Shown here: in pieces, positions 55,132 to 63,276 of the stretch
How the letters are laid out: the number at the start of each line of letters is the position of its first letter
Numbering within the stretch: the first letter of the stretch is position 1
Assembly (NCBI GenBank): GCA_024402695.1
Contig: JAKSTG010000007.1
Coordinates: 32,719-96,718 of the forward strand
Length of the DNA stretch: 64,000 nucleotides
Direction: 5' to 3'
Source: Treponema sp.
Lineage (GTDB): Bacteria; Spirochaetota; Spirochaetia; Treponematales; Treponemataceae
Program-made: the position numbers and the translations under genes
Notes under the pieces: model-generated
The model's input: only the letters and a program-made list of their open reading frames with translations
What the model was told of the DNA's origin: nothing
The model's database searches: none

Positions 55132-55563
55132 ATGACTATCAGACAGCTTTCGATTTTTATTGAAAACACACCTAAATCACTTTGTGCCGCAACAAAAGTT
55201 CTGGCAGACAACAAAGTTAATATGCGTGCCATTTCCCTGGCCGATACTTCAGACTTCGGAATTATCCGTGTTATTACAGACAATCCGGATGAAGTTAAAA
55301 AGATTCTCAAGGAAAATGACTACATTTCTACAATCACAGATGTTCTTCTTGTAGAAATACCTGATACAGCAGGTTCGCTGAACAAGATTCTGACAGTTAC
55401 TGCAGAAGCAGGAAGAAACGTTGAATACATGTACGGATTTACAGGAAAGAAATCAAATTCTGCCTACATGGTTATGCGTTTCACTGACACTGAAAAAGCA
55501 GCTGAAGTTCTTCAGGCAAACGGAATTAAACTGGTAGCAGAAAAAGATCTGGATACAGTATAA
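55132..55563 (+). CDS. Tandem ACT domain protein
   Basis: 143 residues with two ACT domains: MTIRQLSIFIENTPKSLCAA (1-66) and DVLLVEIPDTAGSLNKILTV (70-140), the second carrying YMYGFTGKKSNSAYMVMRF. Such proteins are regularly found beside iorAB/paaK and probably sense an aromatic amino acid. GGAGGAG ribosome binding site. The paaK-ACT pair ends at a bidirectional terminator. Confidence 0.9.
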   Translation: MTIRQLSIFIENTPKSLCAATKVLADNKVNMRAISLADTSDFGIIRVITDNPDEVKKILKENDYISTITDVLLVEIPDTAGSLNKILTVTAEAGRNVEYMYGFTGKKSNSAYMVMRFTDTEKAAEVLQANGIKLVAEKDLDTV

Positions 55564-55566
55564 AAG

Positions 55567-55595
55567 AAAAGGCCGGACATTTTGTCCGGCCTTTC
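55567..55595. terminator. Bidirectional terminator between ACT gene and DUF1295 gene
   Basis: Stem GGCCGGAC / GTCCGGCC (55571-55578 with 55584-55591), extended by A/T pairs on both sides; serves the two convergent genes. Confidence 0.85.
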
Positions 55596-55601
55596 AATTT
55601 A

Positions 55602-56447
55602 TTAAATAAACAGTCTTGTTTCTTTTTTGTATTCCGCAAAACCAGGTTTACGAGCCTGATGATTTTCTGCAAGAGGAATGCTAATAAACAGGAAAAGACA
55701 GGTATTTAAGACAGCTCCCATAATCATAAGAGGCCAGATCTTAAATTCCGGAATGGCAAGATGCCAGGTTACAGCAACTCCCCACCACATTAAAATTTCA
55801 CCAAGATAATTAGGATGACGTCCTTTCTTCCAAAGTCCTACACGAATAAAACCGGTTCCACCATTTTTTCTGAATCTGTGCATCTGGATATCTGCAATTC
55901 CCTGAAGAGTTGCCCCGGTCAAAGAAATCAGAATACCAATCAAAGCCAGAGGTCTGAATTCATAACCGTTATGAATCAAACTAACAGCAGGCATCATACA
56001 GGTATATACAACGATAGTAGGAATCATATGAATACCAAAGAAATTTACAACAGGATAAAACCACTTTGTCTTTTCTTTAAGCATGGTATAACGCCAGTCC
56101 TGATGTCCAAGGCCGTGAAAAGTATAAGCCCAGTTGGCGGTCAGTCTTACACCCCAGAACCAAACTGCCACAAGCATAAGAATTCCCATAAGGTTTACCC
56201 CATGAACACAGGCTGCAACCGTTACAAATACGAGAGGCTGAACGCTCCAGTAAGGATCATAAACAGATGCATTTCTGAAAATCAGACTGAAAATAAAAAC
56301 TATTACTGTTGCTGCGACATCATAAAGTAAGAACAAACCACAAATATGGTGAGAATCTTTTGGGCCCAAATAAAAACAAATGGCAAATGAAAAAACATAA
56401 ATAAAAAACAGAATTATAAAACTTAAAGTACGGTTAATATTCTTCAT
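55602..56447 (-). CDS. DUF1295 / steroid-5-alpha-reductase-type integral membrane protein
   Basis: 281 residues from the ATG at 56445-56447; a TTG at 56474 gives a longer form but would read through the -10 box. About seven hydrophobic segments and the C-terminal signature GLWKKGRHPNYLGEILMWWG, the NAD(P)H-type motif of DUF1295 and isoprenylcysteine-methyltransferase-like proteins. The substrate is probably a lipid or isoprenoid; unknown. TATAAT (56455-56460, minus strand) ends 7 bases before the ATG and there is no ribosome binding site. Confidence 0.82.
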   Translation of the reverse strand: MKNINRTLSFIILFFIYVFSFAICFYLGPKDSHHICGLFLLYDVAATVIVFIFSLIFRNASVYDPYWSVQPLVFVTVAACVHGVNLMGILMLVAVWFWGVRLTANWAYTFHGLGHQDWRYTMLKEKTKWFYPVVNFFGIHMIPTIVVYTCMMPAVSLIHNGYEFRPLALIGILISLTGATLQGIADIQMHRFRKNGGTGFIRVGLWKKGRHPNYLGEILMWWGVAVTWHLAIPEFKIWPLMIMGAVLNTCLFLFISIPLAENHQARKPGFAEYKKETRLFI

Positions 56448-56528
56448 ACCCAGAATTATAATCCATTGGACCAATTGAATATATGTTATTTTAGAAAAAA
56501 GAAATAATTTTATGTTTTATATTTAGAA

Positions 56529-57053
56529 TCAGGTTTTTAGATTCTTTGCCATAAGAATTCCATTTGACCTGTCCTTGTCTTCTTTAGGAAAAAAATCTTC
56601 GAAAATCTTTACTATTTCAAAACCTGATTTTTCATAGATATGGGAAGCCCCTTTCCATTCTTCATTTACCAGAAGAATAAGTTTTTCAGTTCCTGGAAGA
56701 TTCCCGAACAATTCACAGGATCTGTTCCATAGTTCTTTACCAAGACCGGCGCCCCTGTATTCCGGAAGCAGTGCAAAGGAGGAAATATAGATGATATTTG
56801 TTTTCTTTCCAGAAGGTTTATGATTCAGTGCAATATCGCTTCCTGATTCAGGAACACATTCCATATATTCCGCAGAAATGTAACCGGCAATTTTCCCGGA
56901 AACTTCCTCTTTGAAAACATAAAATGGATTGATTCCCATTCGGGAAAGAAAAACTTCTTTTTCTTCCTGAATTGCAGGTATAAAACAGGATTTTTCAACC
57001 TGCATGATTTCTTCTATATATAAAGGTTCTGCCTGAAGGATTTCCACTCTCAT
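56529..57053 (-). CDS. GNAT family N-acetyltransferase
   Basis: 174 residues. Acetyl-CoA loop in ALLPEYRGAGLGKELWNR (about 94-111; the R-G-A-G-L-G is the Q/RxxGxG/A motif) and IYEKSGFEIVKIFEDFF at the end. The start MRVEILQAEPLYIEEIMQVE resembles RimI-like and amine acetyltransferases, but the substrate is unknown. Cytoplasmic. The ATG lies 6 bases after a -10 box and lacks a ribosome binding site. Divergent from the carboxyltransferase gene. Confidence 0.85.
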   Translation of the reverse strand: MRVEILQAEPLYIEEIMQVEKSCFIPAIQEEKEVFLSRMGINPFYVFKEEVSGKIAGYISAEYMECVPESGSDIALNHKPSGKKTNIIYISSFALLPEYRGAGLGKELWNRSCELFGNLPGTEKLILLVNEEWKGASHIYEKSGFEIVKIFEDFFPKEDKDRSNGILMAKNLKT

Positions 57054-57059
57054 GGCTAT

Positions 57060-57088
57060 AGTTTATGAAAATGCAGAAACCTTGTCAC
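57060..57088 (-). promoter_or_regulatory. Promoter of the GNAT gene, leaderless type
   Basis: Minus strand GTGACA (57083-57088), 17-base spacer, TAAACT (57060-57065), then 6 bases to the ATG at 57053. Confidence 0.5.
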
Positions 57089-57135
57089 GTCCATACTTAA
57101 AATGACAAAATTTTAATTTTTGTCATATTGACAAA
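57082..57135. promoter_or_regulatory. Alternating TGACAA half-sites between divergent genes
   Basis: TTGTCA (57082-57087), TGACAA (57103-57108), TTGTCA (57120-57125), TGACAA (57129-57134): four half-sites in alternating sense. The last and first overlap the -35 boxes of the two divergent genes. The pair TTTGTCA / TGACAAA around 57119-57135 is a perfect short palindrome. Operator-like. Confidence 0.45.
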
Positions 57136-57157
57136 TTTAAGGTTTATGTCGTATTCT
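57128..57157 (+). promoter_or_regulatory. Promoter of the carboxyltransferase gene, leaderless type
   Basis: TTGACA (57128-57133), 18-base spacer, TATTCT (57152-57157), then 6 bases to the ATG at 57164. The -35 would lie inside the gene if the longer TTG start at 57128 were used. Confidence 0.5.
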
Positions 57158-57163
57158 AAATAT

Positions 57164-58654
57164 ATGGAATATAATATTGAAAAACAGCATGAAAAAGGCA
57201 AACTTCATGCTATCGAACGTATAAACGCCCTTTGTGACAAAGGCACTTTCGTAGAAACATATCAGGGTGTTCGCCACAACTGTACAAGTTTTGGAATGGA
57301 CACAAAAGACATTCCTTACGATGGTGTAATCACAGGATTTGGAAAAATCAACGGCCGTAAAGTTGCCGTTTACGCTCAGGACTTTACTGTTCAGGGTGGA
57401 TCTTTGGGACACATGCACGGAAAGAAAATCGCAGACCTTACAAAAATGGCTGTTGATGCCCGTTGTCCTGTAATCGGAATCAATGACTCGGGTGGAGCTC
57501 GTATTCAGGAAGGTGTTGATGCCCTTTCTGGATACGGTAACGTTTTCCACCAGAACGTACGTGCTTCCGGATCAATCCCACAGATTTCAATCATCGCCGG
57601 TCCATGTGCTGGTGGTGCTGTTTACTCACCTGGAATCACAGACTTCATTTTTACTGTAGACAAAGTTTCTCAGATGTTCATTACAGGACCAAAAGTTGTT
57701 AAGTCTGTAATGTTCATGGACATTTCTGCAGAAGACCTTGGTGGTGCTTCAATCCACTCTCAGAAAAGTGGTGTTGCACACTTCCGTTCTGAAACAGAAA
57801 AAGAATGCTATGAAACAGTAAGAAAACTTCTGGACTACATTCCTCACTACTTCGGTGACAAAAAAGAACTGAATGAAAAATTCAAGTTCGATGAAAAGAA
57901 ATGTGCAAAGAAGATTCAGGAAATCATTCCTGAAAACCCACGTCAGGGATACGACATCCGTGATGTAATCAACTGTGTAATTGATGAAGATTCTTTCCTT
58001 GAAGTAATGAAAGAATACGCCATCAACTGTGTAACAGGATTCTCAAAGATCGAAGGCCGCACAGTAGGTATCGTTGCCAACAACCCTAAGGGACTTGGTG
58101 GTGTTCTTGACTGTGATGCTTCTGACAAAATCGCACGTTTCATCCGCTACTGTGACAGTTTTGATATCCCTCTCCTGACCTTTGTTGACGTTCCAGGCTT
58201 TATCCCAGGCCCTAACGAAGAACAGAAAGGTATTATCCGCCACGGTGCAAAAGTTATTTACGCTTACTCTGAAGCAACTGTTCCAAAGCTTACTGTTATT
58301 ACACGCAAAGCTTACGGTGGAGCTTACATCGCCATGTGTTCACAGCACCTTGGTGCAGACTTTGTATACGCCTGGCCAAAAGCAGAAATCGCTGTTATGG
58401 GTGCCGAAGGTGCTATCGAAATCCTTTACGCAAAACAGCTTAAGGACCCTACAAAGGCAGAAGAAGTTGCACAGGCAACTGCTACATACAAACAGGAAAT
58501 CATGACACCTGCAATCGCTGCAAAACGCGGATACATTACAGAAGTTATCAATCCTGAAGAAACACGTGCAAGAATTGTTGCCGGATTTGACTTCCTGGAA
58601 ACAAAACTCTTCACAGACCAGCCAGTTAAGAAACACGGAAACATTCCGTTATAA
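57164..58654 (+). CDS. Biotin-dependent acyl-CoA carboxyltransferase / decarboxylase alpha subunit
   Basis: About 496 residues from the ATG at 57164 (MEYNIEKQHEKGKLHAIERI); ATG 57146 is an alternative, while a TTG at 57128 coincides with the -35 box. Crotonase-type carboxyltransferase: GGSLGHMHGKKIADL, PVIGINDSGGARIQEG, GPCAGGAVYSP in the N half; LTFVDVPGFIPGPNEE and TVITRKAYGGAYIAM in the C half. It moves carboxyl between biotin and acyl-CoA: either propionyl/acetyl-CoA carboxylase beta or methylmalonyl-CoA decarboxylase alpha (Na+ pump). No biotin carrier or membrane subunit is adjacent, so this cannot be settled. Ends KHGNIPL, a sequence found again 118 bases later. Confidence 0.88.
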   Translation: MEYNIEKQHEKGKLHAIERINALCDKGTFVETYQGVRHNCTSFGMDTKDIPYDGVITGFGKINGRKVAVYAQDFTVQGGSLGHMHGKKIADLTKMAVDARCPVIGINDSGGARIQEGVDALSGYGNVFHQNVRASGSIPQISIIAGPCAGGAVYSPGITDFIFTVDKVSQMFITGPKVVKSVMFMDISAEDLGGASIHSQKSGVAHFRSETEKECYETVRKLLDYIPHYFGDKKELNEKFKFDEKKCAKKIQEIIPENPRQGYDIRDVINCVIDEDSFLEVMKEYAINCVTGFSKIEGRTVGIVANNPKGLGGVLDCDASDKIARFIRYCDSFDIPLLTFVDVPGFIPGPNEEQKGIIRHGAKVIYAYSEATVPKLTVITRKAYGGAYIAMCSQHLGADFVYAWPKAEIAVMGAEGAIEILYAKQLKDPTKAEEVAQATATYKQEIMTPAIAAKRGYITEVINPEETRARIVAGFDFLETKLFTDQPVKKHGNIPL

Positions 58655-58765
58655 CGAAAATCCCGAACAGGGATGTTCGGGGAGACTTTTGCGAGAAGCG
58701 AAGCTTCTTGCCACGACACGCAAAACACAGGACGTGTTTTCGTGTCGCAAACACGGAAACATTCC
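58631..58765 (+). repeat. 17-bp direct repeat enclosing a three-hairpin insert
   Basis: AAACACGGAAACATTCC at 58631-58647 (end of the carboxyltransferase gene) and again at 58749-58765. Between them: hairpins CCCGAAC / GTTCGGG (58662-58681), AGAAGC / GCTTCT (58694-58708) and a longer one with CGACACG...AAAACAC pairing to GTGTTTTCGTGTCG (58714-58747). The second copy again encodes KHGNIPL-stop but with different codons for P and L. Confidence 0.85.
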
Positions 58766-58793
58766 TCTGTAATAAGAACACTGGTTTTATTTC

Positions 58794-58831
58794 AAAAAGC
58801 TGTCCAAAAGTCTTTGGACAGCTTTTTTTTT
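58794..58831 (+). terminator. Terminator after the carboxyltransferase region
   Basis: Perfect 15-bp stem AAAAAGCTGTCCAAA / TTTGGACAGCTTTTT (58794-58808 with 58813-58827), loop AGTC, long T-run. Confidence 0.95.
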
Positions 58832-58857
58832 CGCTATACATAATTCTCTACTTAAAC

Positions 58858-58863
58858 TATAAT
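58858..58863 (+). promoter_or_regulatory. Putative -10 box for the lipoprotein at 58913
   Basis: TATAAT about 50 bases before the ATG; -35 not convincing. Confidence 0.3.
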
Positions 58864-58912
58864 ATGCTTTATTAATCTATACAAAAAAAAAGTGAAAATG
58901 GAGTTATATAAA

Positions 58913-59476
58913 ATGAAAAAATTTTCTTTTTTTGCTGTACTTTTTTCTGTCCTGCTGTCAATATCCTGTGCCTCAGGCTCAAAAGGGAAAGTAACCAAAT
59001 GTGAACCTAAAGACAATGAATCTGTTCTGCTTTGCGGTATTCTTACAGCTGAAGGAATCGGACTTGGAAGTTACATGGGAGAAGTTTCTGTAAACGGACT
59101 TCATACCAAAGGAATCGAACTGCAGCTCAAAGACCTTAACACAAATAAAATCATTAAAGTGAAGACCGAAAAGAACGGTTTTTACTATTATCCAAAAGCA
59201 ATTGCAGGCCACAGATATCAGCTTGTAGATGCAACTGTAAAAGATGAAAAAGGCAGTTATTCTACCTGGATTACTTTTGACCTGTATCAGATGAAACCTA
59301 CCCTTTGCAAAAGACGCCAGGCTTCAGTTATGTCAAATGTACGCCTTACCTACAAACCTGACAGCAGCTGGAACTGGTATGATTCAGGAGACGCTGAAAG
59401 AGTAAGAACGATATTCAAGAACATTTACACAGACAGCAACTGGAGCAATTACGACTTCTACTATTCAAGATACTAA
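58913..59476 (+). CDS. Predicted lipoprotein with carboxypeptidase-regulatory-like fold
   Basis: 187 residues from the ATG at 58913 (GGAG 9 bases upstream) rather than the GTG at 58892. Signal peptide MKKFSFFAVLFSVLLSIS and lipobox SISC. The middle (about 50-130) with GIELQLKDLNTNKIIKVKT and NGFYYYPKAIAGHRYQLVDA looks like a transthyretin/CarboxypepD_reg beta sandwich. The tail is rich in Trp and Tyr. Function unknown; probably outer-membrane or periplasmic. Own terminator shared with adk. Confidence 0.7.
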   Translation: MKKFSFFAVLFSVLLSISCASGSKGKVTKCEPKDNESVLLCGILTAEGIGLGSYMGEVSVNGLHTKGIELQLKDLNTNKIIKVKTEKNGFYYYPKAIAGHRYQLVDATVKDEKGSYSTWITFDLYQMKPTLCKRRQASVMSNVRLTYKPDSSWNWYDSGDAERVRTIFKNIYTDSNWSNYDFYYSRY

Positions 59477-59504
59477 GTTTTATAACATTCACTTTCAGTT
59501 AAAT

Positions 59505-59541
59505 AAAAAACCACTGATCAAAAATCAGTGGTTTTTGTTTT
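59505..59541. terminator. Bidirectional terminator between lipoprotein gene and adk
   Basis: AAAAAACCACTGAT pairs with ATCAGTGGTTTTT; T-rich on both strands. Serves the two convergent genes. Confidence 0.88.
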
Positions 59542-59588
59542 AACAGCCTTTATGGTTTTATTAAAAAATCACAAAAAAGCTGAATCAA

Positions 59589-60221
59589 TTACATAGGGAA
59601 AATCTTTTTGAAATCATCAAGCAGAATGTCTGTTTCAATTGATGAATCAACGTTTGTTACTTTTCCTTTATTTGTATAGTAGCTGATAAGTGGTTCTGTC
59701 TGTTCGCGGTAAACATCCATACGGTGAAGGATTGATTCCTGTTTGTCATCATCGCGCTGGTAAAGTTCTGCGCCACATTTGTCACAAACCCCTTCTACTT
59801 TTGGTGGCAGTGTAAGAACGTTGTAGTTTGCACCACATCCTTTACATACGCGGCGTGTAGAAAGACGTTTAATAACGATTTCATCAGCGATTTCGAAGTT
59901 TACACATTTGATGTCGCTTACAAGACCATCCAGCATTTCTGCCTGTGGAATTGTACGTGGGAAACCGTCAAGGATGTATCCGTTTTTGCAGTCATCCTGT
60001 GCCAGTCTGTCTTTTACCAGTTCAAATGTAAGGTCATCAGATACGAGAGATCCTGAATCGATAATAGCCTTAACTTTTACTCCAAGTGGAGTCTGGCGTT
60101 TAATATTGTCACGGAAGATATCACCTGTTGAAATGTGTGGAATTTTGTAATCAGCTGCAACTTTAACAGCAAGCGAACCTTTTCCGGCTCCCGGTGGTCC
60201 TAAAAATACAAAGTTATTCAT
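59589..60221 (-). CDS. adk: Adenylate kinase
   Basis: 210 residues. P-loop GPPGAGKGS (8-16), AMP-site HISTGDIFRDNI, DGFPRTIPQAEML, and a LID with four cysteines (CKGCGANYN ... CDKCGAE), so a zinc-type long-form enzyme. It balances AMP, ADP and ATP. AAGGAG ribosome binding site 7 bases before the ATG and a TATACT-like -10 box upstream. Confidence 0.97.
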   Translation of the reverse strand: MNNFVFLGPPGAGKGSLAVKVAADYKIPHISTGDIFRDNIKRQTPLGVKVKAIIDSGSLVSDDLTFELVKDRLAQDDCKNGYILDGFPRTIPQAEMLDGLVSDIKCVNFEIADEIVIKRLSTRRVCKGCGANYNVLTLPPKVEGVCDKCGAELYQRDDDKQESILHRMDVYREQTEPLISYYTNKGKVTNVDSSIETDILLDDFKKIFPM

Positions 60222-60262
60222 AATTTCTCCTTCTTAAAAATCTTGTCTATCAGTATAACACA

Positions 60263-61189
60263 TTATTTAAGTTTCTTGAACAGTTTTTTAATCAGACCGA
60301 TTTTTCCAAAGAGGAGCCAGTAAAGAAGCAGGATAATTGCCACAACAGGAATGCCACAGACAAGAACATACAGAATCACCTGGAAAAGTCCGATGAAGAA
60401 ATCCAGAACATTACTTGCAAAGCGGCGGAATCCATTACTCCATGAAGGCCATTCAAAACCTTCCGATGTCTGACGGTAAGGAAGCTGCAAGTTTACGTTG
60501 ATTGTAGAATAAGCAACCTGATCCTTCATTCGGCGAAGGCGGCCTTCCATGCTTTCAATCTCGCTTACAGTATTGTTCAGTTCTCTTTCAATATTAAGAA
60601 GTTCTTTTGTTTCTTTGGCATTCTTCAGGTAACCTGTAAGGCGGTCACGGAGAATCTTCTTTGCTTCAAGACGGGTTTCCAGATCATAATACTGGTCTGT
60701 AATGTCATCTGAGTTGACGTTGCCGTTAAGGAATTTTCCATAAGTTTTTGTTTCATTAAAAGCTTCATCAAATTTTTCTGAAGGGATTTTTACAGTATAG
60801 TTTGCGCTTGATTCGCTTTCCCAGGAATTTACAATGTAACCACCGAAACGGGCAGCCCATTCCCCTATTCTTTCCTGAGAATCTTCAAGGTCATCCACTT
60901 CAAGGCTGACATTTCCGTTACGAACAATTTTTCGTTCATATTTTATATTTACTCCAGAGGAAGCAGCAGCCCCATTTACGGCTATTCTATCATCCATGTC
61001 GAAAAAAGCTTCTTCTGTAGATTCTGCAACAGCCATTTTATTTACAGCCATTTTTGGAGCGGCAAAAGCTGTTGTTTTTTGAGTTGAGACAGGAGCTTCA
61101 AAAACTTCAACCTTATCTTTTCCGCAGGATACAAGCAATAAGGCACTTAAAATTAATATGCCGCATTTAATTTTATTTATTTTTTTCAT
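60263..61189 (-). CDS. DUF4349 lipoprotein
   Basis: 308 residues. Signal MKKINKIKCGILILSALLL with lipobox LVSCG; residues about 85-280 match DUF4349: YERKIVRNGNVSLEVDDLED, ARFGGYIVNSWESES, a coiled coil (ELLNIERELNNTVSEIESM), and QVAYSTINVNLQLPY; one C-terminal membrane helix (YVLVCGIPVVAIILLLYWLLF) and a basic tail. A lipid anchor at one end and a membrane helix at the other suggest an inner-membrane-associated envelope protein. Function unknown. GAGAGG ribosome binding site. Confidence 0.85.
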   Translation of the reverse strand: MKKINKIKCGILILSALLLVSCGKDKVEVFEAPVSTQKTTAFAAPKMAVNKMAVAESTEEAFFDMDDRIAVNGAAASSGVNIKYERKIVRNGNVSLEVDDLEDSQERIGEWAARFGGYIVNSWESESSANYTVKIPSEKFDEAFNETKTYGKFLNGNVNSDDITDQYYDLETRLEAKKILRDRLTGYLKNAKETKELLNIERELNNTVSEIESMEGRLRRMKDQVAYSTINVNLQLPYRQTSEGFEWPSWSNGFRRFASNVLDFFIGLFQVILYVLVCGIPVVAIILLLYWLLFGKIGLIKKLFKKLK

Positions 61190-61324
61190 AAAAATACCTC
61201 TCTGTAGTGTTTATATTTTAACCATAAATCCCTTTTTTTAGTTACATTTTTGTTATAGTTTTTAGGAAAATTCATATAGAGCAATACCATAATTTCTTTT
61301 AATTTAATAAAAAAAGGAGCATTT

Positions 61325-62422
61325 ATGGCCACACCATATTCACAGAACAGACTTTCGAAAGAAGCTGCAGATCTTATGGCTTTCTTACATGATAATTATG
61401 GAAAAAAAATCATTTCAGGTCAGATGACTTGTACATGGAACTATAATGTAGACTGTCTGGAACTGGTACATAAAGACACTGGAAAATATCCACTTATAGC
61501 CGGCTTTGATTTTATGAACATGGTTCGTGAGCCAGATAAAGATAAGCTTAATGAAAAAGGCGAAGTTCTGGGACAAGACGGAAAATATCACCAGCGCCAC
61601 GGCCATCTTGAACTTGAAAAAGCCGAAGCATGGCACAATAAAGGCGGAATCGTCACTTTCTGCTGGCACTGGTATGTAACAGATGAAAAAGGAAACACAG
61701 CCTTTTACGCAAACAATGAAAATGGCTGGAAAACAGATTTCCGTATCCCTTACGATTCTGTAAACTCAAATCCTTCGAAGAATATTTTTCTTCTTGATGA
61801 AAGTACTGAAGAATTCAAACAGCTGAAAAAAGGTGCTGAAAAAGTTGCCGGATACCTGGAAGTCCTTAAAGCTAAACATATTCCGGTTTTATGGCGTCCT
61901 CTTCACGAAGCCAGCGGAACCTGGTTCTGGTGGGGCTGCGGAAATAAAGAAGGAAAATACAAAAACGAAAGTTTTATTGCCCTTTGGCGCTGGCTTCAGG
62001 ATCTTTTCAATCAGAAAGAACTTAATAATTTAATATGGGTTTACAACGGACAGGACAAGAACCTTTACCCAGGCGACGATTACTGCGATATTATTTCCGA
62101 AGATATTTATGCTTCGGTTTCCGGTAAAACTGATTTATCAAGTCAGCTTCCCCGCTTCCAAAGTGCCGCTTCCTGCCAGGAAAACTCTCCATCTCAGAAA
62201 AAGATGATTGCATTAAGCGAAACAGGAACTATTCCAAATGTAGATGCCTGTCTGAAAGACGGTGCAACCTGGAGCTGGTTCATGGTCTGGAATGACTGCC
62301 GTTTTGAAAACAACCTTCCTGCTGGCGACGAGGGAAACTTCTGGAGTGGAGAACTTCATAACCCGCTGGAGCATAGAAAAACAGTTTATGCAGACCCAAG
62401 AATTATAACATTGGATGACTAA
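61325..62422 (+). CDS. GH26 family beta-mannanase-like glycoside hydrolase, cytoplasmic
   Basis: 365 residues. (beta/alpha)8 clan GH-A enzyme: IISGQMTCTW at the start of the barrel, FCWHWYVT, acid/base E195 in WRPLHEASGTWFWWG, nucleophile E299 in ALSETG, and TWSWFMVWNDC. GH26 enzymes cut beta-1,4-mannans or act on manno-oligosaccharides. There is no signal peptide, so it should act inside the cell on imported oligosaccharides. AGGAG ribosome binding site. Its stop codon overlaps that of the convergent J-domain gene. Supports a plant-fibre gut habitat. Confidence 0.9.
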   Translation: MATPYSQNRLSKEAADLMAFLHDNYGKKIISGQMTCTWNYNVDCLELVHKDTGKYPLIAGFDFMNMVREPDKDKLNEKGEVLGQDGKYHQRHGHLELEKAEAWHNKGGIVTFCWHWYVTDEKGNTAFYANNENGWKTDFRIPYDSVNSNPSKNIFLLDESTEEFKQLKKGAEKVAGYLEVLKAKHIPVLWRPLHEASGTWFWWGCGNKEGKYKNESFIALWRWLQDLFNQKELNNLIWVYNGQDKNLYPGDDYCDIISEDIYASVSGKTDLSSQLPRFQSAASCQENSPSQKKMIALSETGTIPNVDACLKDGATWSWFMVWNDCRFENNLPAGDEGNFWSGELHNPLEHRKTVYADPRIITLDD

Positions 62423-63006
62423 TCTATTCCTTCATTTTTCATATACTGTTGACCCCATGGAGAATCTTTCATTTCTTTCATTAATCTTTGAAGTCTCCCA
62501 TCTACCGTTGCTTTATAAATTCGAGCCATTTGTAAAAAATGCTTAGCAAGTTCAATCCGTTCTAAAGGTTGATTTTTTGTAGACCACTTTTCAAAGGCTT
62601 TTATGCAGTCATCAAAATAAGTCAAAGCATCTTTCATTTTATCATCCATATCATAAAAGGACTTTGCCGCATAATAACAGTATTTTCCATAATTGAATAA
62701 AAATTCGTTGTAATCATCGAAGGATTTTTCCTCACCAAAATATGTTACATATTTGAAAGGACCTTTTTTGTTATTCTGCACAACAGGTTTCGGAACATCA
62801 CCCTTTTCGAAACGGTCATAAACCTGATTTATTATCCGCATACATTCTGTACAGAATAATTTTTCTTCTTCACTTTTACCATTCGTATCTGGATGGTACT
62901 TTTTTGAAAGTTCTATATAGGATTTTTTTATTTCTTCTTCACTTTTTCTTGAAGCAATAAGAGAAGTTAATTTTGTAAGGTCTTTTTTGAAATCCAAAGA
63001 AGTCAT
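62419..63006 (-). CDS. J-domain (DnaJ-like) protein
   Basis: 195 residues. Residues about 8-70 are a J domain: EEEIKKSYIELSKKYHPDTN with the HPD triad, which stimulates DnaK ATPase. No Gly/Phe or zinc-finger region follows; instead a helical stretch (GKYCYYAAKSFYDMDDKMKD, ALTYFDDCIKAFEKW) like a TPR-type or client-binding domain. Probably a specialised co-chaperone; client unknown. No good ribosome binding site before the ATG. Confidence 0.82.
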   Translation of the reverse strand: MTSLDFKKDLTKLTSLIASRKSEEEIKKSYIELSKKYHPDTNGKSEEEKLFCTECMRIINQVYDRFEKGDVPKPVVQNNKKGPFKYVTYFGEEKSFDDYNEFLFNYGKYCYYAAKSFYDMDDKMKDALTYFDDCIKAFEKWSTKNQPLERIELAKHFLQMARIYKATVDGRLQRLMKEMKDSPWGQQYMKNEGID

Positions 63007-63115
63007 ATTTTTAATTTGTTTAATTTATGAAATAGATTCATAACAATTATGTCATACTAAATAGCGCAAAACAAGCAGCCACTGCAAAAGGACCTTGGGT
63101 CAACTTTACTCACCT

Positions 63116-63159
63116 AGCGGGCGTTGCGGGCCGGCGACTGAGGCCCGCAGAGGGGGTGG
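63116..63159 (-). repeat. Composite intergenic element, copy 2, module B
   Basis: Minus-strand copy of 4996-5039. Stem GCGGGCC / GGCCCGC, loop TCAGTCGCC, same flanks CCACCCCCTCT and AACGCCCGCT. Confidence 0.85.
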
Positions 63160-63162
63160 CGG

Positions 63163-63204
63163 AAAAAGAAAAGGCGTTGTGTCTCAGCACAACGCCTTTT
63201 CTTT
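63163..63204 (-). terminator. Terminator after pta, inside the composite element
   Basis: Seventeen-bp stem AAAGAAAAGGCGTTGTG / CACAACGCCTTTTCTTT with a 6-base loop, T-rich on the minus strand. Sequence unrelated to the terminator in copy 1. Confidence 0.88.
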
Positions 63205-63205
63205 T

Positions 63206-63231
63206 GAAGACAGGGGGAAACATCCCCCTCC
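63206..63231 (-). repeat. Composite intergenic element, copy 2, module A
   Basis: Minus-strand match to 4933-4958: GGAGGGGGA, loop TGTT, TCCCCCTGTCTTC; 23 or more of 26 bases identical, differences confined to the loop. Confidence 0.85.
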
Positions 63232-63276
63232 TATATTAGAACTTAAACTTTTTCTAAGCCTGAAGTGCAGTTAGAC

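Noticed and set aside
58566..58772. Open frame of 68 codons overlapping the end of the carboxyltransferase gene
   Set aside because: It exists only because the gene end is duplicated in another frame; no ribosome binding site, and most of it is antiframe of the real gene.
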